Below are positions 15,545-24,228 of a stretch of DNA of 64,000 nucleotides, in pieces. Each line of letters starts with the position of its first letter. Positions within the stretch are counted from its first letter, which is position 1. The notes below the pieces were generated by a model that worked only from the letters and a program-made list of their open reading frames with translations, was not told the DNA's origin and made no database searches. The position numbers and the translations under genes were made by a program. Source of the DNA: CAMLHU01 sp049680185 (GTDB lineage Bacteria > Gemmatimonadota > Gemmatimonadetes > Gemmatimonadales > GWC2-71-9); contig JBAUHI010000076.1 in NCBI GenBank assembly GCA_049680185.1, positions 1 through 64,000 of the forward strand, read 5' to 3'.

Positions 15545-16323
15545 GCGCCGTTCCCGTCACGATCGTCATCCCGACCCTCGAGGAGGCCGCGCAGATCGCC
15601 GAATGCGTGCGGTCGTGCGCCTGGGCCGATGAGGTGATCGTTGCCGATGGTGGCTCGACCGACGCGACGGTGTCGCTGGCGCGCGCCGCCGGGGCCACGG
15701 TGCTCGAGGGCACCGGGCCGACCATCGCGGCCCAGCGCAACGCGGCGATCGCCGTGGCCCGGAATGCGTGGGTCTTTGCCCTCGACGCCGATGAACGCTG
15801 CACCGACCCGCTGATCGCGTCGATCGCCCGCGAGGTCCTGTCGCCCCGGCACCAGGCCTATCGCGTCTGGCGTCGCAACTTCTATCTCGGCGTGGAACGC
15901 GCCCACGGCGCGTGGGGTCGCGATCGGGTGGTCCGGCTCTTCCCCCGTGAACGGCGCTACGAAGAGCGCCGGGTCCATGAAGGGCTCGAACCGATGGCCG
16001 ACATTGGCGACCTCACGGGTCGCCTCCTGCACACGCCCTACCGCGACCTGGGCCACCAGGTCGAGAAACTGCGCAAGTACGCCCGCTGGTCGGCGCTCGA
16101 CATGCACGACCGGGGTCGCCGAGCGTCGTGGAGCGACCTGACGCTGCGGCCTGCATTTCGCTTCCTGCGTGACGTGGTCGTGTGGGGGCAGTGGCGGGAC
16201 GGGCGCGCCGGGATCGTCGGCGCGGGGCTCGACGCGTGGGGAGGGTTCATGAAGTACGCCGAGTTGTGGGCGCTGGAGCGGGCGCAGCTTGCTCCGCCGG
16301 CGGCTCCGGGAGTTGGGCCCTGA
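15541..16323 (+). CDS. GT2 glycosyltransferase, WaaE/KdtX-like
   Basis: A 260-residue GT2 enzyme similar to WaaE/KdtX-type lipopolysaccharide core transferases. It shows PVTIVIPTLEEAAQIAECV, VIVADGGSTDATVSLARAAG, AAQRNAAIAVARNAWVFALD followed by ADER (the DxD-equivalent metal site DADE), and RYEERRVHEGLEP, typical of this subfamily. The start ATG at 15541 overlaps the previous stop. Its last 77 bases run antiparallel over the end of the patatin gene. It is the last gene of the porX-flippase-glycosyltransferase operon. Confidence 0.88.
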   Translation: MSAVPVTIVIPTLEEAAQIAECVRSCAWADEVIVADGGSTDATVSLARAAGATVLEGTGPTIAAQRNAAIAVARNAWVFALDADERCTDPLIASIAREVLSPRHQAYRVWRRNFYLGVERAHGAWGRDRVVRLFPRERRYEERRVHEGLEPMADIGDLTGRLLHTPYRDLGHQVEKLRKYARWSALDMHDRGRRASWSDLTLRPAFRFLRDVVVWGQWRDGRAGIVGAGLDAWGGFMKYAELWALERAQLAPPAAPGVGP

Positions 16324-17353
16324 TCGCGAACGTCGGGCAGGCGCGTACATACCCGCCATCGACCGGCGACCATTCCTGCCGCGGCACCAGCACCTTGGCC
16401 TTTCGGTCCGGTCCCAGGGCAAAGACCGACGGCGCCGCCATCGCACAGATCCCGCAGCCCACACAGCGGGGCGCGTCGACCGAGACCTCGACCGTGTGCC
16501 GCGGGTAGATCCCCGATGCGTGCGCCGGGAATCCCTCCGGCAACTGCTCCAGCGCTTCCATCGTGGCCCGGTACCCTTCGTCGATCAGCTCCCGGGTGTG
16601 GTTGAACGTGAACATCCCCACATGCTCGACCCGCGGATGCACCAGCAGGAGGGGCGGCAACTCCCAGCCGCGCAGACGCTCGGCCAGGATCGTCTGCATC
16701 ACCAGCTCCAGGGCGCGGGCGTAGGTCGCGGCGAACCCGCCCGGGTCGGCCGCCTCCGTGAGTCCGCTGGTGGCGCCAACGTGCACGGCCAGCACCGGCC
16801 CAGGACACTCGCTCGCCGCGATGCGGACCGGAAGGCTCTCCGCCACTGCGCCATCGACACAGAGCCTGCCATCCACCTCGCGGGGCGGAAAGAGCCCCGG
16901 CAGGGCACACGAGCCGAAGATCGCCTCCCGGACCTTGACGTGATCAAGCCCCGGAAGGCCCCACAGCACCTGCGACCCGCTCCTCAAGTCGACCGTCGCC
17001 ACCACCAGGCGCCGTTCCAGCTGGCGGAACGTCACGTCCTTCACCAAACGGCCGATCAGTGCGTCGAGTGGTTCGTGGCGGTACACGGCAGGGGAGCGCA
17101 TCCGCTTGAACGCCATGTCGGCGTGAGCGACCTGGAAAATGTCCCGGCGGTGGACGGTCAGTGCTATGCTGCGCATCTCCGCCACCGGGAGCCCAGCGGC
17201 CCAGGCGCCCGCGATGAGGGAGCCCATCGAACAGCCCACGACGAGGTCCGGGACCATCCCGACCTCTTCCAGCGCCTGGAAGACGCCGATGTGGGCCATC
17301 CCCTTCAGGCCACCGCCGCCGAGTACCAACGAGAAATGGCCGTCGATCCGCAC
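16247..17353 (-). CDS. Patatin-like phospholipase fused to a ferredoxin domain
   Basis: A 368-residue fusion. Residues about 8-270 are a patatin hydrolase: oxyanion loop LVLGGGGLKGMAHIGVF, nucleophile Ser in VGCSMGSL (GxSxG), and catalytic Asp in VDGAVAESLPV (DGA). The C-terminal part is ferredoxin-like: VDAPRCVGCGICAMAAPSVF with C-x2-C-x2-C and a fourth Cys in ACPTFAIRAQ, so a single [4Fe-4S] cluster is expected. This is followed by a Pro/Ala/Thr-rich tail. Patatins hydrolyse lipid esters; the redox domain could make the activity or localisation redox dependent, which is inference. I chose GTG 17353; an upstream start at 17422 would run across the divergent permease start. The 3' end overlaps the GT2 gene by 77 bases. 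Confidence 0.88.
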   Translation of the reverse strand: MRIDGHFSLVLGGGGLKGMAHIGVFQALEEVGMVPDLVVGCSMGSLIAGAWAAGLPVAEMRSIALTVHRRDIFQVAHADMAFKRMRSPAVYRHEPLDALIGRLVKDVTFRQLERRLVVATVDLRSGSQVLWGLPGLDHVKVREAIFGSCALPGLFPPREVDGRLCVDGAVAESLPVRIAASECPGPVLAVHVGATSGLTEAADPGGFAATYARALELVMQTILAERLRGWELPPLLLVHPRVEHVGMFTFNHTRELIDEGYRATMEALEQLPEGFPAHASGIYPRHTVEVSVDAPRCVGCGICAMAAPSVFALGPDRKAKVLVPRQEWSPVDGGYVRACPTFAIRAQLPEPPAEQAAPAPAPTTRRTS

Positions 17354-17394
17354 CGCTTGTCCCAGGGGAGAGGTCGGGAGTAACGTACCGCACC

Positions 17395-18231
17395 ATGTAC
17401 CGTATCCGCCAGCAGCTCGCACGCGATCCGCTCTTCGCCATCGGGGTCACGTTGGCACTCGTGGTCATCATCGCGGGCCTCGCCGCTCCGCTGCTGGCGC
17501 CGGCGGATCCGATCACCGGCGATCTCCGGGCGGCGTACCTGCTCTCGCCATCGCTCCACCACCTGTTCGGCACCGACAGTCAAGGACGCGATGTGCTGAG
17601 CCGGGTCCTCTACGGTGCTCGGATCTCCCTCGCGGTCGGCCTCATTGCACAATCGGTGTCGCTGGCCATCGGCGTCACGCTTGGCCTCGTGTCCGGCTAC
17701 TACGGGCGCTGGGTCGACGCGGTGGTGATGCGTCTGGCCGACATCACGCTCGCATTCCCCACGCTCCTGCTGCTCATCGCGGTGGCGGCCGCAGTGCGAC
17801 CGTCGCTCGGGCTCATCTTCGTGGTCATCGGCGCGGTCGGCTGGGCCGGTCTGGCGCGGCTGGTCCGCGGACAGGTGCTGGTGCTGCGGAGTGCCGAGTA
17901 TGTGCTGGCCGCGCGCGCCCTCGGCGCCAGCGACCGCCGGGTGCTCTGGCGCCACCTGCTCCCCAACGTGCAGGCGCCGGTCATCGTCGCTGCGACGCTC
18001 GGCATCGCTGGTGCGATGATGGCGGAAGCGGCGCTGTCCTTTCTCGGACTTGGCGCCCAGCCACCAACGCCGAGCTGGGGCGCGATGGTGGCGGACGGAC
18101 GCGACCTGCTCCGCGTGGCGCCGTGGGTGTCGGTGGCGCCCGGCGCCGCGATCGGCATTGCGGTGCTTGCCTTCAACCTCGTGGGTGACGGGCTGCGCGA
18201 GGTGTTCGGTGAACGGCCCGGACGAGGATGA
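17395..18231 (+). CDS. ABC transporter permease, OppC/DppC type
   Basis: A 278-residue inner-membrane permease of the oligopeptide/dipeptide family. It begins with a membrane segment (PLFAIGVTLALVVIIAGLAA) and contains LFGTDSQGRDVLSRVLYGAR, the typical OppC motif, and the EAA-loop AARALGASDRRVLWRHLLPN. Five to six membrane spans are apparent, ending with SFLGLGAQPPTPSWGAM. No OppB, solute-binding protein or ATPase is nearby, so it is an orphan half-permease; its partners must be elsewhere or the gene is a remnant. Its stop overlaps the aminotransferase ATG (ATGA). Confidence 0.9.
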   Translation: MYRIRQQLARDPLFAIGVTLALVVIIAGLAAPLLAPADPITGDLRAAYLLSPSLHHLFGTDSQGRDVLSRVLYGARISLAVGLIAQSVSLAIGVTLGLVSGYYGRWVDAVVMRLADITLAFPTLLLLIAVAAAVRPSLGLIFVVIGAVGWAGLARLVRGQVLVLRSAEYVLAARALGASDRRVLWRHLLPNVQAPVIVAATLGIAGAMMAEAALSFLGLGAQPPTPSWGAMVADGRDLLRVAPWVSVAPGAAIGIAVLAFNLVGDGLREVFGERPGRG

Positions 18232-19388
18232 CCATGGACAAGGATCTGCGGGACCTCAGACGGGTCGAGTTCCCCTGGGCGGACCAGACCACTTACCTGA
18301 ATCACGCGAGCACCGGGCCACTACCGGAGCGGACGCGGCTCGTGCTCGAGAGCTGGAACCGGCGCCGCACCATGCCGTTCACCTTGCCCGACCCGGAGCT
18401 CTTCTCGGTGTTCACCACCGCGCGGGGGCTCGCGGCCCGGCTGGTGAACGCCCATCCCGACGAGATCGCCCTCGCCACCAACACCACGTGGGGGTTGGCG
18501 CTGGCGGCGGCGGCGCTCCCGCTCGGAGCCGGCGATGTCGTGGTCGTGAGCGACAAGGAGTTCCCGGCCAATGTCTATCCGTGGCTCCTCCTCAAGGAGC
18601 GTGGCGTGCGGCTCGACCTGGTGCCGACCACGCCCGAGGGATGGCCCGACGAGGCGGCGATGCTGGGACGGCTGGAGCGGCCGGAGGTGAAGGCCGTCGC
18701 CGTGTCGCTGGTACAGTTCAGCAACGGCTATCAGGTGGACCTGGCGGCGTTCTCCGCTGCCACCCGCCGGCTGGGGAAGTTCCTGGTGGTGGACGGCATC
18801 CAGGCCGTCGGTCAGGTGCTGGTCGACCTGACGAGAACGCCGGTGGACATCCTCTCGTGCGGCGGCCAGAAGTGGCTGCTCTCGGGGTGGGGATCGGGAT
18901 TCACGTATGTGCGGCGAGAACTGATCGGCCAGCTTCGACCGGCGATGACCGGATGGATGGCGTTCGAAGGGACCGATGACTTCTCCCGGCTCACGGCGTA
19001 CGACCCGACGCTCCGTCCCGACGCGCGACGGTTCGAGATGATCACGCTGCCGTTCCACGACCTGGCCGGATTCAACACGTCGGTCGAGATGCTGCTGTCG
19101 GTGGGGATCGACCGGGTCGCAGCGCACCTGGCAGCGGTCCACGCGCCGGTCATCTCGGCGGCGGAGAGGTCGGGGGCGCGGATCACTTCACCACGTGGCG
19201 CACGCGGCTCGGGGATCCTCTGTGTGGCGCCCCAGGACCTGGCCGGGAGCTTCGCACGACTCAAGGCGGCGGGCGTCCATGCGTCGCTCCGTGAGGGTGC
19301 CATCCGGCTTTCGCCGCACTTCTACACGACACCCGAGGAGATGGAGCGGGTGGCGGCGGTGCTGGAAAGTGGGAGCGGGGGAAAGTGA
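18228..19388 (+). CDS. Class V aminotransferase (pyridoxal phosphate), unknown substrate
   Basis: A 386-residue fold-type I PLP enzyme. It has TTYLNHASTGPLPERTRLVL at the N-terminus, IALATNTTWGLALAA for phosphate binding, VVDGIQAVGQ with the cofactor Asp, and SCGGQKWLLSGWGSGF with the Schiff-base Lys. This layout is that of the IscS/kynureninase-like class V family. The absence of a conserved Cys loop argues against a cysteine desulfurase of IscS type; isopenicillin epimerase-like or other alanine/serine-using members are possible. It is coupled to the OppC-like gene by ATGA, suggesting a role in using an imported amine or peptide. Confident on family only. Confidence 0.85.
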   Translation: MTMDKDLRDLRRVEFPWADQTTYLNHASTGPLPERTRLVLESWNRRRTMPFTLPDPELFSVFTTARGLAARLVNAHPDEIALATNTTWGLALAAAALPLGAGDVVVVSDKEFPANVYPWLLLKERGVRLDLVPTTPEGWPDEAAMLGRLERPEVKAVAVSLVQFSNGYQVDLAAFSAATRRLGKFLVVDGIQAVGQVLVDLTRTPVDILSCGGQKWLLSGWGSGFTYVRRELIGQLRPAMTGWMAFEGTDDFSRLTAYDPTLRPDARRFEMITLPFHDLAGFNTSVEMLLSVGIDRVAAHLAAVHAPVISAAERSGARITSPRGARGSGILCVAPQDLAGSFARLKAAGVHASLREGAIRLSPHFYTTPEEMERVAAVLESGSGGK

Positions 19389-19392
19389 GGGG

Positions 19393-19427
19393 GGTGAAAC
19401 GTGACGAGCGAAGAGTGAACAGGAAGT
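19393..19427. repeat. GTGAACG-type heptad element, degraded copy 3
   Basis: GGTGAAACGTGACGAGCGAA followed by GAGTGAACAGG retains the GTGAA and GTGAACA units, but no clear second arm remains. It sits between the convergent aminotransferase and tyrS genes, like the intact copies between other gene ends. Confidence 0.4.
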
Positions 19428-19452
19428 GCGCGGGGAACGCGGCGGCCCGCGG

Positions 19453-20715
19453 TCAGTCGGCGATCAGCAACGCGTAGTTCTTCTTGCCCTTCTGCAGGAT
19501 GATGTACCGGCCGACGAGGAGGTCTGCCGGGGCGATCGTGCGCGCGCCATCGGCCTTGTCCCCGTTCACGGAGAACCCGCCCTGTTCGAGTCCCCGCCGA
19601 GCTTCGGCCTTGGACGTGGCCAGTCCGGAACTCACCAGCAGGTCCGCCAGTGCTACGCCCCCGGCCAGCGCGCTCCGTACGATGTGGTGGGTCGGCACCT
19701 CGTCCGCCAGCACAGAGAACACGTCCGTCGACGATGAGCGCAGGTCGCCACCGCCGAAGAGGAGCCGGCTCGCGGCGATGACGCGGTCAGCGGTCTCCCG
19801 TCCGTGGACGATCGCCGTCACCTCCGCCGCCAACCGCCGCTGGCCCTCCCGCTTTCCGGGCTCAACGCGGTGCGCCTGGGTGATCGCGGTGACCTCGTCG
19901 AGTGGCAGGAAGGTGAAGAGCTTGAGGAACCGCTCGACGTCGGCATCCTCCTGGTTGAGCCAGAACTGGTAGAACTTGTACGGACTGGTCCGTTGGGGAT
20001 CGAGCCAGACGTTCCCGTCCTCGCTCTTGCCGAACTTGGCCCCCGATCCCGTCGTCAGGAGCGGGAACACCAGACCGTGGACCTGCTGTCCATCGCGGCG
20101 GGACACCAGTTCGCACCCGGCGGTGATGTTGCCCCACTGGTCGGTGCCACCCACCTGCAGCTCGCAGCCGTCGTGGTGATACAGGTGCCAGAAGTCGTGT
20201 GCCTGCGCCAGCATGTACGCGAACTCGGCGAAGGAGATCCCGGTCTCCATCCGGCTCTTGACCGATTCCTTTTGCAGCATGTAGCTGACCGTGAAGTGCT
20301 TGCCCACGTCCCGCAGGAAATCGACCAGGCGAAGCTCTCCGAGCCAGTCGGCATTGTTCCGCATCCGCGCCGCCTGCTTGCCCTCGAAGGTCACGAATCG
20401 CCGGAGCTGCGCCTCGATCCCTCGGGCGTTCGCCAGCACCTGGGTCGCATCGAGCATCGGACGCTCCGAGCGCTTCCCGCTCGGGTCGCCGATGAGGCCG
20501 GTCCCGCCACCGATGAGGATGATCGGGGTCCCGCCGGTCCGCTGCAGCCACGCGAGCCCCATCACCGGCACCAGATTCCCGACGTGGAGCGAATCGGCCG
20601 TCGGGTCGAAGCCGGCATAGCCGACGATCGCTCCGCGTGCGAGGCGTTCCTCAAGACCGGGCGTCAGGTCGGCGACGAAGCCGCGGGCGGTGAGGGTGGT
20701 GAGCAGCGAGTCCAT
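19453..20715 (-). CDS. tyrS: Tyrosyl-tRNA synthetase
   Basis: Class I synthetase attaching tyrosine to tRNA-Tyr. The 420-residue protein has VGYAGFDPTADSLHVGNLVP (HIGH-equivalent HVGN), KMSKS-equivalent KFGKSEDGN, VGGTDQWGNI and DFLRDVGKHFTV. The C-terminal about 60 residues, GLATSKAEARRGLEQGGFSV, form the S4-like RNA-binding domain. The ATG at 20715 follows a TACATT -10 box by six bases, implying a leaderless transcript. It is divergent from the penicillin-binding-protein gene. Confidence 0.97.
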   Translation of the reverse strand: MDSLLTTLTARGFVADLTPGLEERLARGAIVGYAGFDPTADSLHVGNLVPVMGLAWLQRTGGTPIILIGGGTGLIGDPSGKRSERPMLDATQVLANARGIEAQLRRFVTFEGKQAARMRNNADWLGELRLVDFLRDVGKHFTVSYMLQKESVKSRMETGISFAEFAYMLAQAHDFWHLYHHDGCELQVGGTDQWGNITAGCELVSRRDGQQVHGLVFPLLTTGSGAKFGKSEDGNVWLDPQRTSPYKFYQFWLNQEDADVERFLKLFTFLPLDEVTAITQAHRVEPGKREGQRRLAAEVTAIVHGRETADRVIAASRLLFGGGDLRSSSTDVFSVLADEVPTHHIVRSALAGGVALADLLVSSGLATSKAEARRGLEQGGFSVNGDKADGARTIAPADLLVGRYIILQKGKKNYALLIAD

Positions 20716-20721
20716 GCCGGA

Positions 20722-20727
20722 AATGTA
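20722..20727 (-). promoter_or_regulatory. -10 box of tyrS
   Basis: TACATT on the minus strand lies exactly six bases before the tyrS ATG. No strong -35 box seen. Same geometry as several other starts in the window. Confidence 0.4.
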
Positions 20728-20791
20728 CGAGCCTCCCCGGAGCAGGGGGAAGGGAGGCGCGCTTTCTCTTTTCCCGCCCTGCGCGCTCCGC

Positions 20792-20797
20792 TAGTAT
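20792..20797 (+). promoter_or_regulatory. -10 box of the PBP1A-like gene
   Basis: TAGTAT ends six bases before the ATG at 20804, implying leaderless transcription. It faces away from the tyrS -10 box. Confidence 0.45.
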
Positions 20798-20803
20798 TCG
20801 ACC

Positions 20804-22972
20804 ATGCCTTCCCGCGTCATCCGCCAGCTGGGCCGCTGGTGGCACACTCCCGTTATCCGCCGCTGGACCCTCACCGTGGCGTTCTCGGCCCTGGGGTTCG
20901 GCACGGCGCTGCTGTGGGGGTCGTGGGCCCGGGCCTGCCTCAATAATGCCTGTCCCTCCGTCGCGAGCGTCGGCGGCTACGACGCCGACCAGGCCTCCAA
21001 GGTCTACGCCGCCGACGGGCGCCTGGTCACCGATTTCGGGCTGCAGCGCCGGACGGTGATCTCGCTCAACCAGATGTCCCCCGCCGTGATCGCCGCCTTC
21101 CTTGCCACCGAGGACAAGCGCTTCTACCGCCACCACGGGATCGACTGGATCCGTGTCCTGGGTGCGATGAAGGACATGGTGATCGAACGGCGGATCGCCG
21201 GCGGGGCATCGACGATCACGATGCAGTTGGCGGGCAACCTCTGGCCCGAGGAGATCGACCGCAACGACCGATCCTTCCGGCGCAAGCTGCGCGAGGCCCA
21301 GGTGGCGCTCGAGCTCGAGCGCACCTACCCGAAGGACAAGATCCTCGAGCTCTACCTCAACCAGATCGACCTCGGCAACCGCGCATTCGGGGTCGAGGCT
21401 GCGGCGCAGCGCTACTTCGGCAAGTCGGCCCGGGACTTGAATGTGGCCGAGGCAGCGACGCTTGCGGCGCTGCCGAAGAGCCCGGCCTACTACAACCCTC
21501 GCCGCCACCGGCTGCACTCCATCGAGCGCCGCAACACCATCATCAACCTCCTGCGTGATAACGGGTACCTGACCGCCGCGGAGGCAGAGCGGTGGAAGGC
21601 CTATCCGCTGATCCTGTCCAATCGCTCCGACTTCAGCGAGGTGGCGCCGTATTTCACCGAGTATGTGCGTCAGCTGATGGAGGCGCGCTTCGGTTCCGAC
21701 CTCTACACCTCGGGGTACCGGATCCACACGACCCTGGACCTGGACATCCAGCTCACGGCGGAGCGTTCCCTCGAAGCACAGCTCGAGGACATCGAGAACG
21801 GCCAATACGGTCCGTATCACCACGAGACCTACGCCCAGTACATCCAGGAGAAGGCCGACAAGGGGGACGCGTCGCAGGAGGGGCCGACCTATTCGCCCTA
21901 TCTCCAGGGGATCTCTGTGGTGCTCGAGGCCAAGACGGGGAACATCCTGGCGATGGTGGGTGGCCGTGACTTCGATGACAGCAAGTTCAATCGCACGGTC
22001 AACGCCCGCCGCCAGCCGGGCTCGACCTTCAAGCCGTTCGTGTACTCGGCCGCGCTCCGCGCCGGACATCCGCTCTCCGAGATCCTGGTCGATGAGCCCA
22101 TCAGCGTGCCGATGGGCCCGACCGAGCCGCCGTGGGAGCCGCAGAACTACGACCAGACGTTCCGGGGTCCGATGTCCCTCCGCCAGGCGCTCACGATGTC
22201 CGACAACATCGTGACGATCCGTCTGGGGATGGAGGAACTGGGGGAACAGGCGGTGATCGCCGAGGCCACCAAGTTCGGGATCACCACCAAGATCCCGAGC
22301 GTGCCATCGATCCACATCGGTTCCGCAGACGTGCAGCCGTTGGAGATGATCTCGGCATACACCGCGTTCGCCAATCTCGGCCCGCGGAGCGTGCCGAACC
22401 CGATCCTCTGGGTCGAGGACAAGGACGGCAACATCGTCTGGCGCCCCCAGGTACAGCTCAAGCCGGTGATGGATTCGGACCAGGCCTGGCTCCTGGTCGA
22501 CGTGATGCGCGACGTCCTTCGGAGTCCAATGGGGAGCGCCCATCAGGCGTGGGTCAATGCCAACTTGGACCTCCCGGCTGCCGGCAAGACCGGCACCACG
22601 GATGACGGCGCCGACGTCTGGTTCATCGGCTACACCCCGGATCTCGTGGCAGGCATCTGGATGGGTCTCGACAAGCCGGAGCGGATCAAGAACGGCGCGG
22701 TGGGCGGCGTGCTCGCCGCACCGGCCTGGATGGCGATGATGAAGGACATCTACCAGCGGCGGGCGGTCCCCAAGGACCCCTGGCCGCGTCCGGCGGATCT
22801 CACCTTCGCCGAGATCGATCGCCAATCGGGCGAACGGGCGTTGCCGTTCTGCCCCACCGAGAATCGGTTCATCGAGTCCTACATCCCCGGGACCGAACCG
22901 AAGACGTACTGCCACCTGCACGCATTCAATCCAGTCGGTGGTACCGCCCCGCAATATCCCGGACAGCACTGA
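20804..22972 (+). CDS. Class A penicillin-binding protein (bifunctional peptidoglycan synthase)
   Basis: A 722-residue peptidoglycan glycosyltransferase/transpeptidase. An N-terminal membrane anchor (WTLTVAFSALGFGTALLWG) is followed by the GT51 domain: FLATEDKRFYRHHGIDW with the catalytic Glu, GGASTITMQLAGNL and RKLREAQVALELERTYPKD. The transpeptidase domain has the Ser nucleophile in PGSTFKPFVYSAAL (SxxK), SDN (SxN motif) and GKTGTTDDGADVWFIG (KTG). The length and order match PBP1A. Its start is leaderless-type. The amidohydrolase starts four bases after its stop. It is the only class A PBP in the window. Confidence 0.95.
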   Translation: MPSRVIRQLGRWWHTPVIRRWTLTVAFSALGFGTALLWGSWARACLNNACPSVASVGGYDADQASKVYAADGRLVTDFGLQRRTVISLNQMSPAVIAAFLATEDKRFYRHHGIDWIRVLGAMKDMVIERRIAGGASTITMQLAGNLWPEEIDRNDRSFRRKLREAQVALELERTYPKDKILELYLNQIDLGNRAFGVEAAAQRYFGKSARDLNVAEAATLAALPKSPAYYNPRRHRLHSIERRNTIINLLRDNGYLTAAEAERWKAYPLILSNRSDFSEVAPYFTEYVRQLMEARFGSDLYTSGYRIHTTLDLDIQLTAERSLEAQLEDIENGQYGPYHHETYAQYIQEKADKGDASQEGPTYSPYLQGISVVLEAKTGNILAMVGGRDFDDSKFNRTVNARRQPGSTFKPFVYSAALRAGHPLSEILVDEPISVPMGPTEPPWEPQNYDQTFRGPMSLRQALTMSDNIVTIRLGMEELGEQAVIAEATKFGITTKIPSVPSIHIGSADVQPLEMISAYTAFANLGPRSVPNPILWVEDKDGNIVWRPQVQLKPVMDSDQAWLLVDVMRDVLRSPMGSAHQAWVNANLDLPAAGKTGTTDDGADVWFIGYTPDLVAGIWMGLDKPERIKNGAVGGVLAAPAWMAMMKDIYQRRAVPKDPWPRPADLTFAEIDRQSGERALPFCPTENRFIESYIPGTEPKTYCHLHAFNPVGGTAPQYPGQH

Positions 22973-22976
22973 ACGC

Positions 22977-24221
22977 GTGAGCCACCCCGTCATCGGTGCC
23001 GACTGGGTGGTCCCGATGGCGGGGCCGCCAGTGGCACAGGGGGAGCTTGTCCTCGCCGATGACGGACGCATTGCCGCGGTCCGATCCCCCGAGCTCCAGC
23101 CCTCCCGACACTCCGGCCCCACGGCGCTCCTTCCGGGGCTCGTCAACGCCCACACCCATCTCGAGCTCACCGGATTCGACGGTCTGGTCGATGACGCCGA
23201 CTTCTCTGCGTGGATCCCGCACATCATCCGGCTCAAGGCGGCCCGCACGGCCGACCAGTTCCTCGCTGCGGCCCGCCAGGGGGTCCGCGATTGCTGGGCG
23301 ATAGGCGTCACCTCCGTCGCCGACTGCGGTGATTCCGGCGCAGTGATCGAGGCGCTCCACGAACTCGGCGCCAGCGGCATCGCCTACCATGAGGTGTTCG
23401 GCCCCGATCCCGCCGACGCCCAAGTCCAGTTCTCGAAGTGGACGGCACGGATGCTCGAGCTGCGGCGGTTCGCGTCGGCCCGGGTGACCCTCGGCGCCTC
23501 GCCGCACGCCCCGTACACGGTGAGCGGCGAGCTGTACCGGCTCGCCGCACAGTGGGCCCGTGGGCAGGGCATGCCGATCGCGGTCCATGTCGCGGAGGCG
23601 CCGGACGAAGTGGCGCTGCTGCGTGACGGGAGCGGCGGGTTCGCCGAGGGGTGGCGGCGTCGGGGCGTTCCGCTCCCCAAGGCGGGATGCTCGCCGGTCC
23701 AGTGGCTCGATCGCCACGGCGTGTTCGGTCCCGACACCATTGCGATCCACACCATCCACGTCGACGGAGCCGACGTCGAGACCCTCGCGCGCCGGGGGTG
23801 TGGGGTGGCACATTGCCCCCGGTCCAATCGGCGCCATCGTCACGGTGACGCCCCGCTTCCGCTCCTCCTCAGCAGGATCGACCGAGTGGGCGTGGGCACA
23901 GATTCCGTCGCCAGTGTGGCACCCCTCGACCTCCTGGCCGAGGTCCGTGCGGCCCGGGCGCTCGCCGGGTGCTCGGCCGAACGGGCGCTGGAGTGGGCGA
24001 CCATCGGTGCCGCCCGAGCGATCGGGCTCGACCGGGACGTCGGCACGCTCGAGTCCGGCAAGTGGGGTGATGCCGTCGCGATCCGGCTTCCCGGCGGGAC
24101 CACCGCCGACCGGCTCCACGAGGCCATCCTCGCGAGCTCGCCGTCGGACGTGATCTGCACCTGGGTGTCCGGGCGGGTGGTGTACGGGTCGTGGGATGCC
24201 ATCGCAGGAAGGGAATCGTGA
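22977..24221 (+). CDS. Amidohydrolase family deaminase (possible aminodeoxyfutalosine deaminase)
   Basis: A 414-residue metal-dependent hydrolase of the TRZ/ATZ type. Metal ligands are visible in LLPGLVNAHTHLELTGFDGL (HxH), AVHVAEAPDE, AIHTIHVDG and VGVGTDSVASVAPLDLL (catalytic Asp). A C-terminal beta-sandwich part holds GTLESGKWGDAVAIRL. NAHTHLEL and the short Trp-containing segment after it resemble MqnX, the aminodeoxyfutalosine deaminase of menaquinone synthesis, but guanine/cytosine/SAH deaminase relatives share them, so the substrate is open. It starts at GTG 22977, four bases after the PBP stop, and runs into argR, suggesting one transcript. Confidence 0.75.
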   Translation: MSHPVIGADWVVPMAGPPVAQGELVLADDGRIAAVRSPELQPSRHSGPTALLPGLVNAHTHLELTGFDGLVDDADFSAWIPHIIRLKAARTADQFLAAARQGVRDCWAIGVTSVADCGDSGAVIEALHELGASGIAYHEVFGPDPADAQVQFSKWTARMLELRRFASARVTLGASPHAPYTVSGELYRLAAQWARGQGMPIAVHVAEAPDEVALLRDGSGGFAEGWRRRGVPLPKAGCSPVQWLDRHGVFGPDTIAIHTIHVDGADVETLARRGCGVAHCPRSNRRHRHGDAPLPLLLSRIDRVGVGTDSVASVAPLDLLAEVRAARALAGCSAERALEWATIGAARAIGLDRDVGTLESGKWGDAVAIRLPGGTTADRLHEAILASSPSDVICTWVSGRVVYGSWDAIAGRES

Positions 24222-24228
24222 ACTTCGA

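Noticed and set aside
18228..19388. Class V aminotransferase as a cysteine desulfurase
   Set aside because: It lacks the conserved Cys loop of IscS/SufS and its neighbours are a permease and tyrS rather than Fe-S assembly genes.
20651..23380. A 909-codon minus-strand open frame
   Set aside because: It is antisense to the penicillin-binding protein, has no domain signature and shows the repeated Arg/Asp/His composition of shadow frames.
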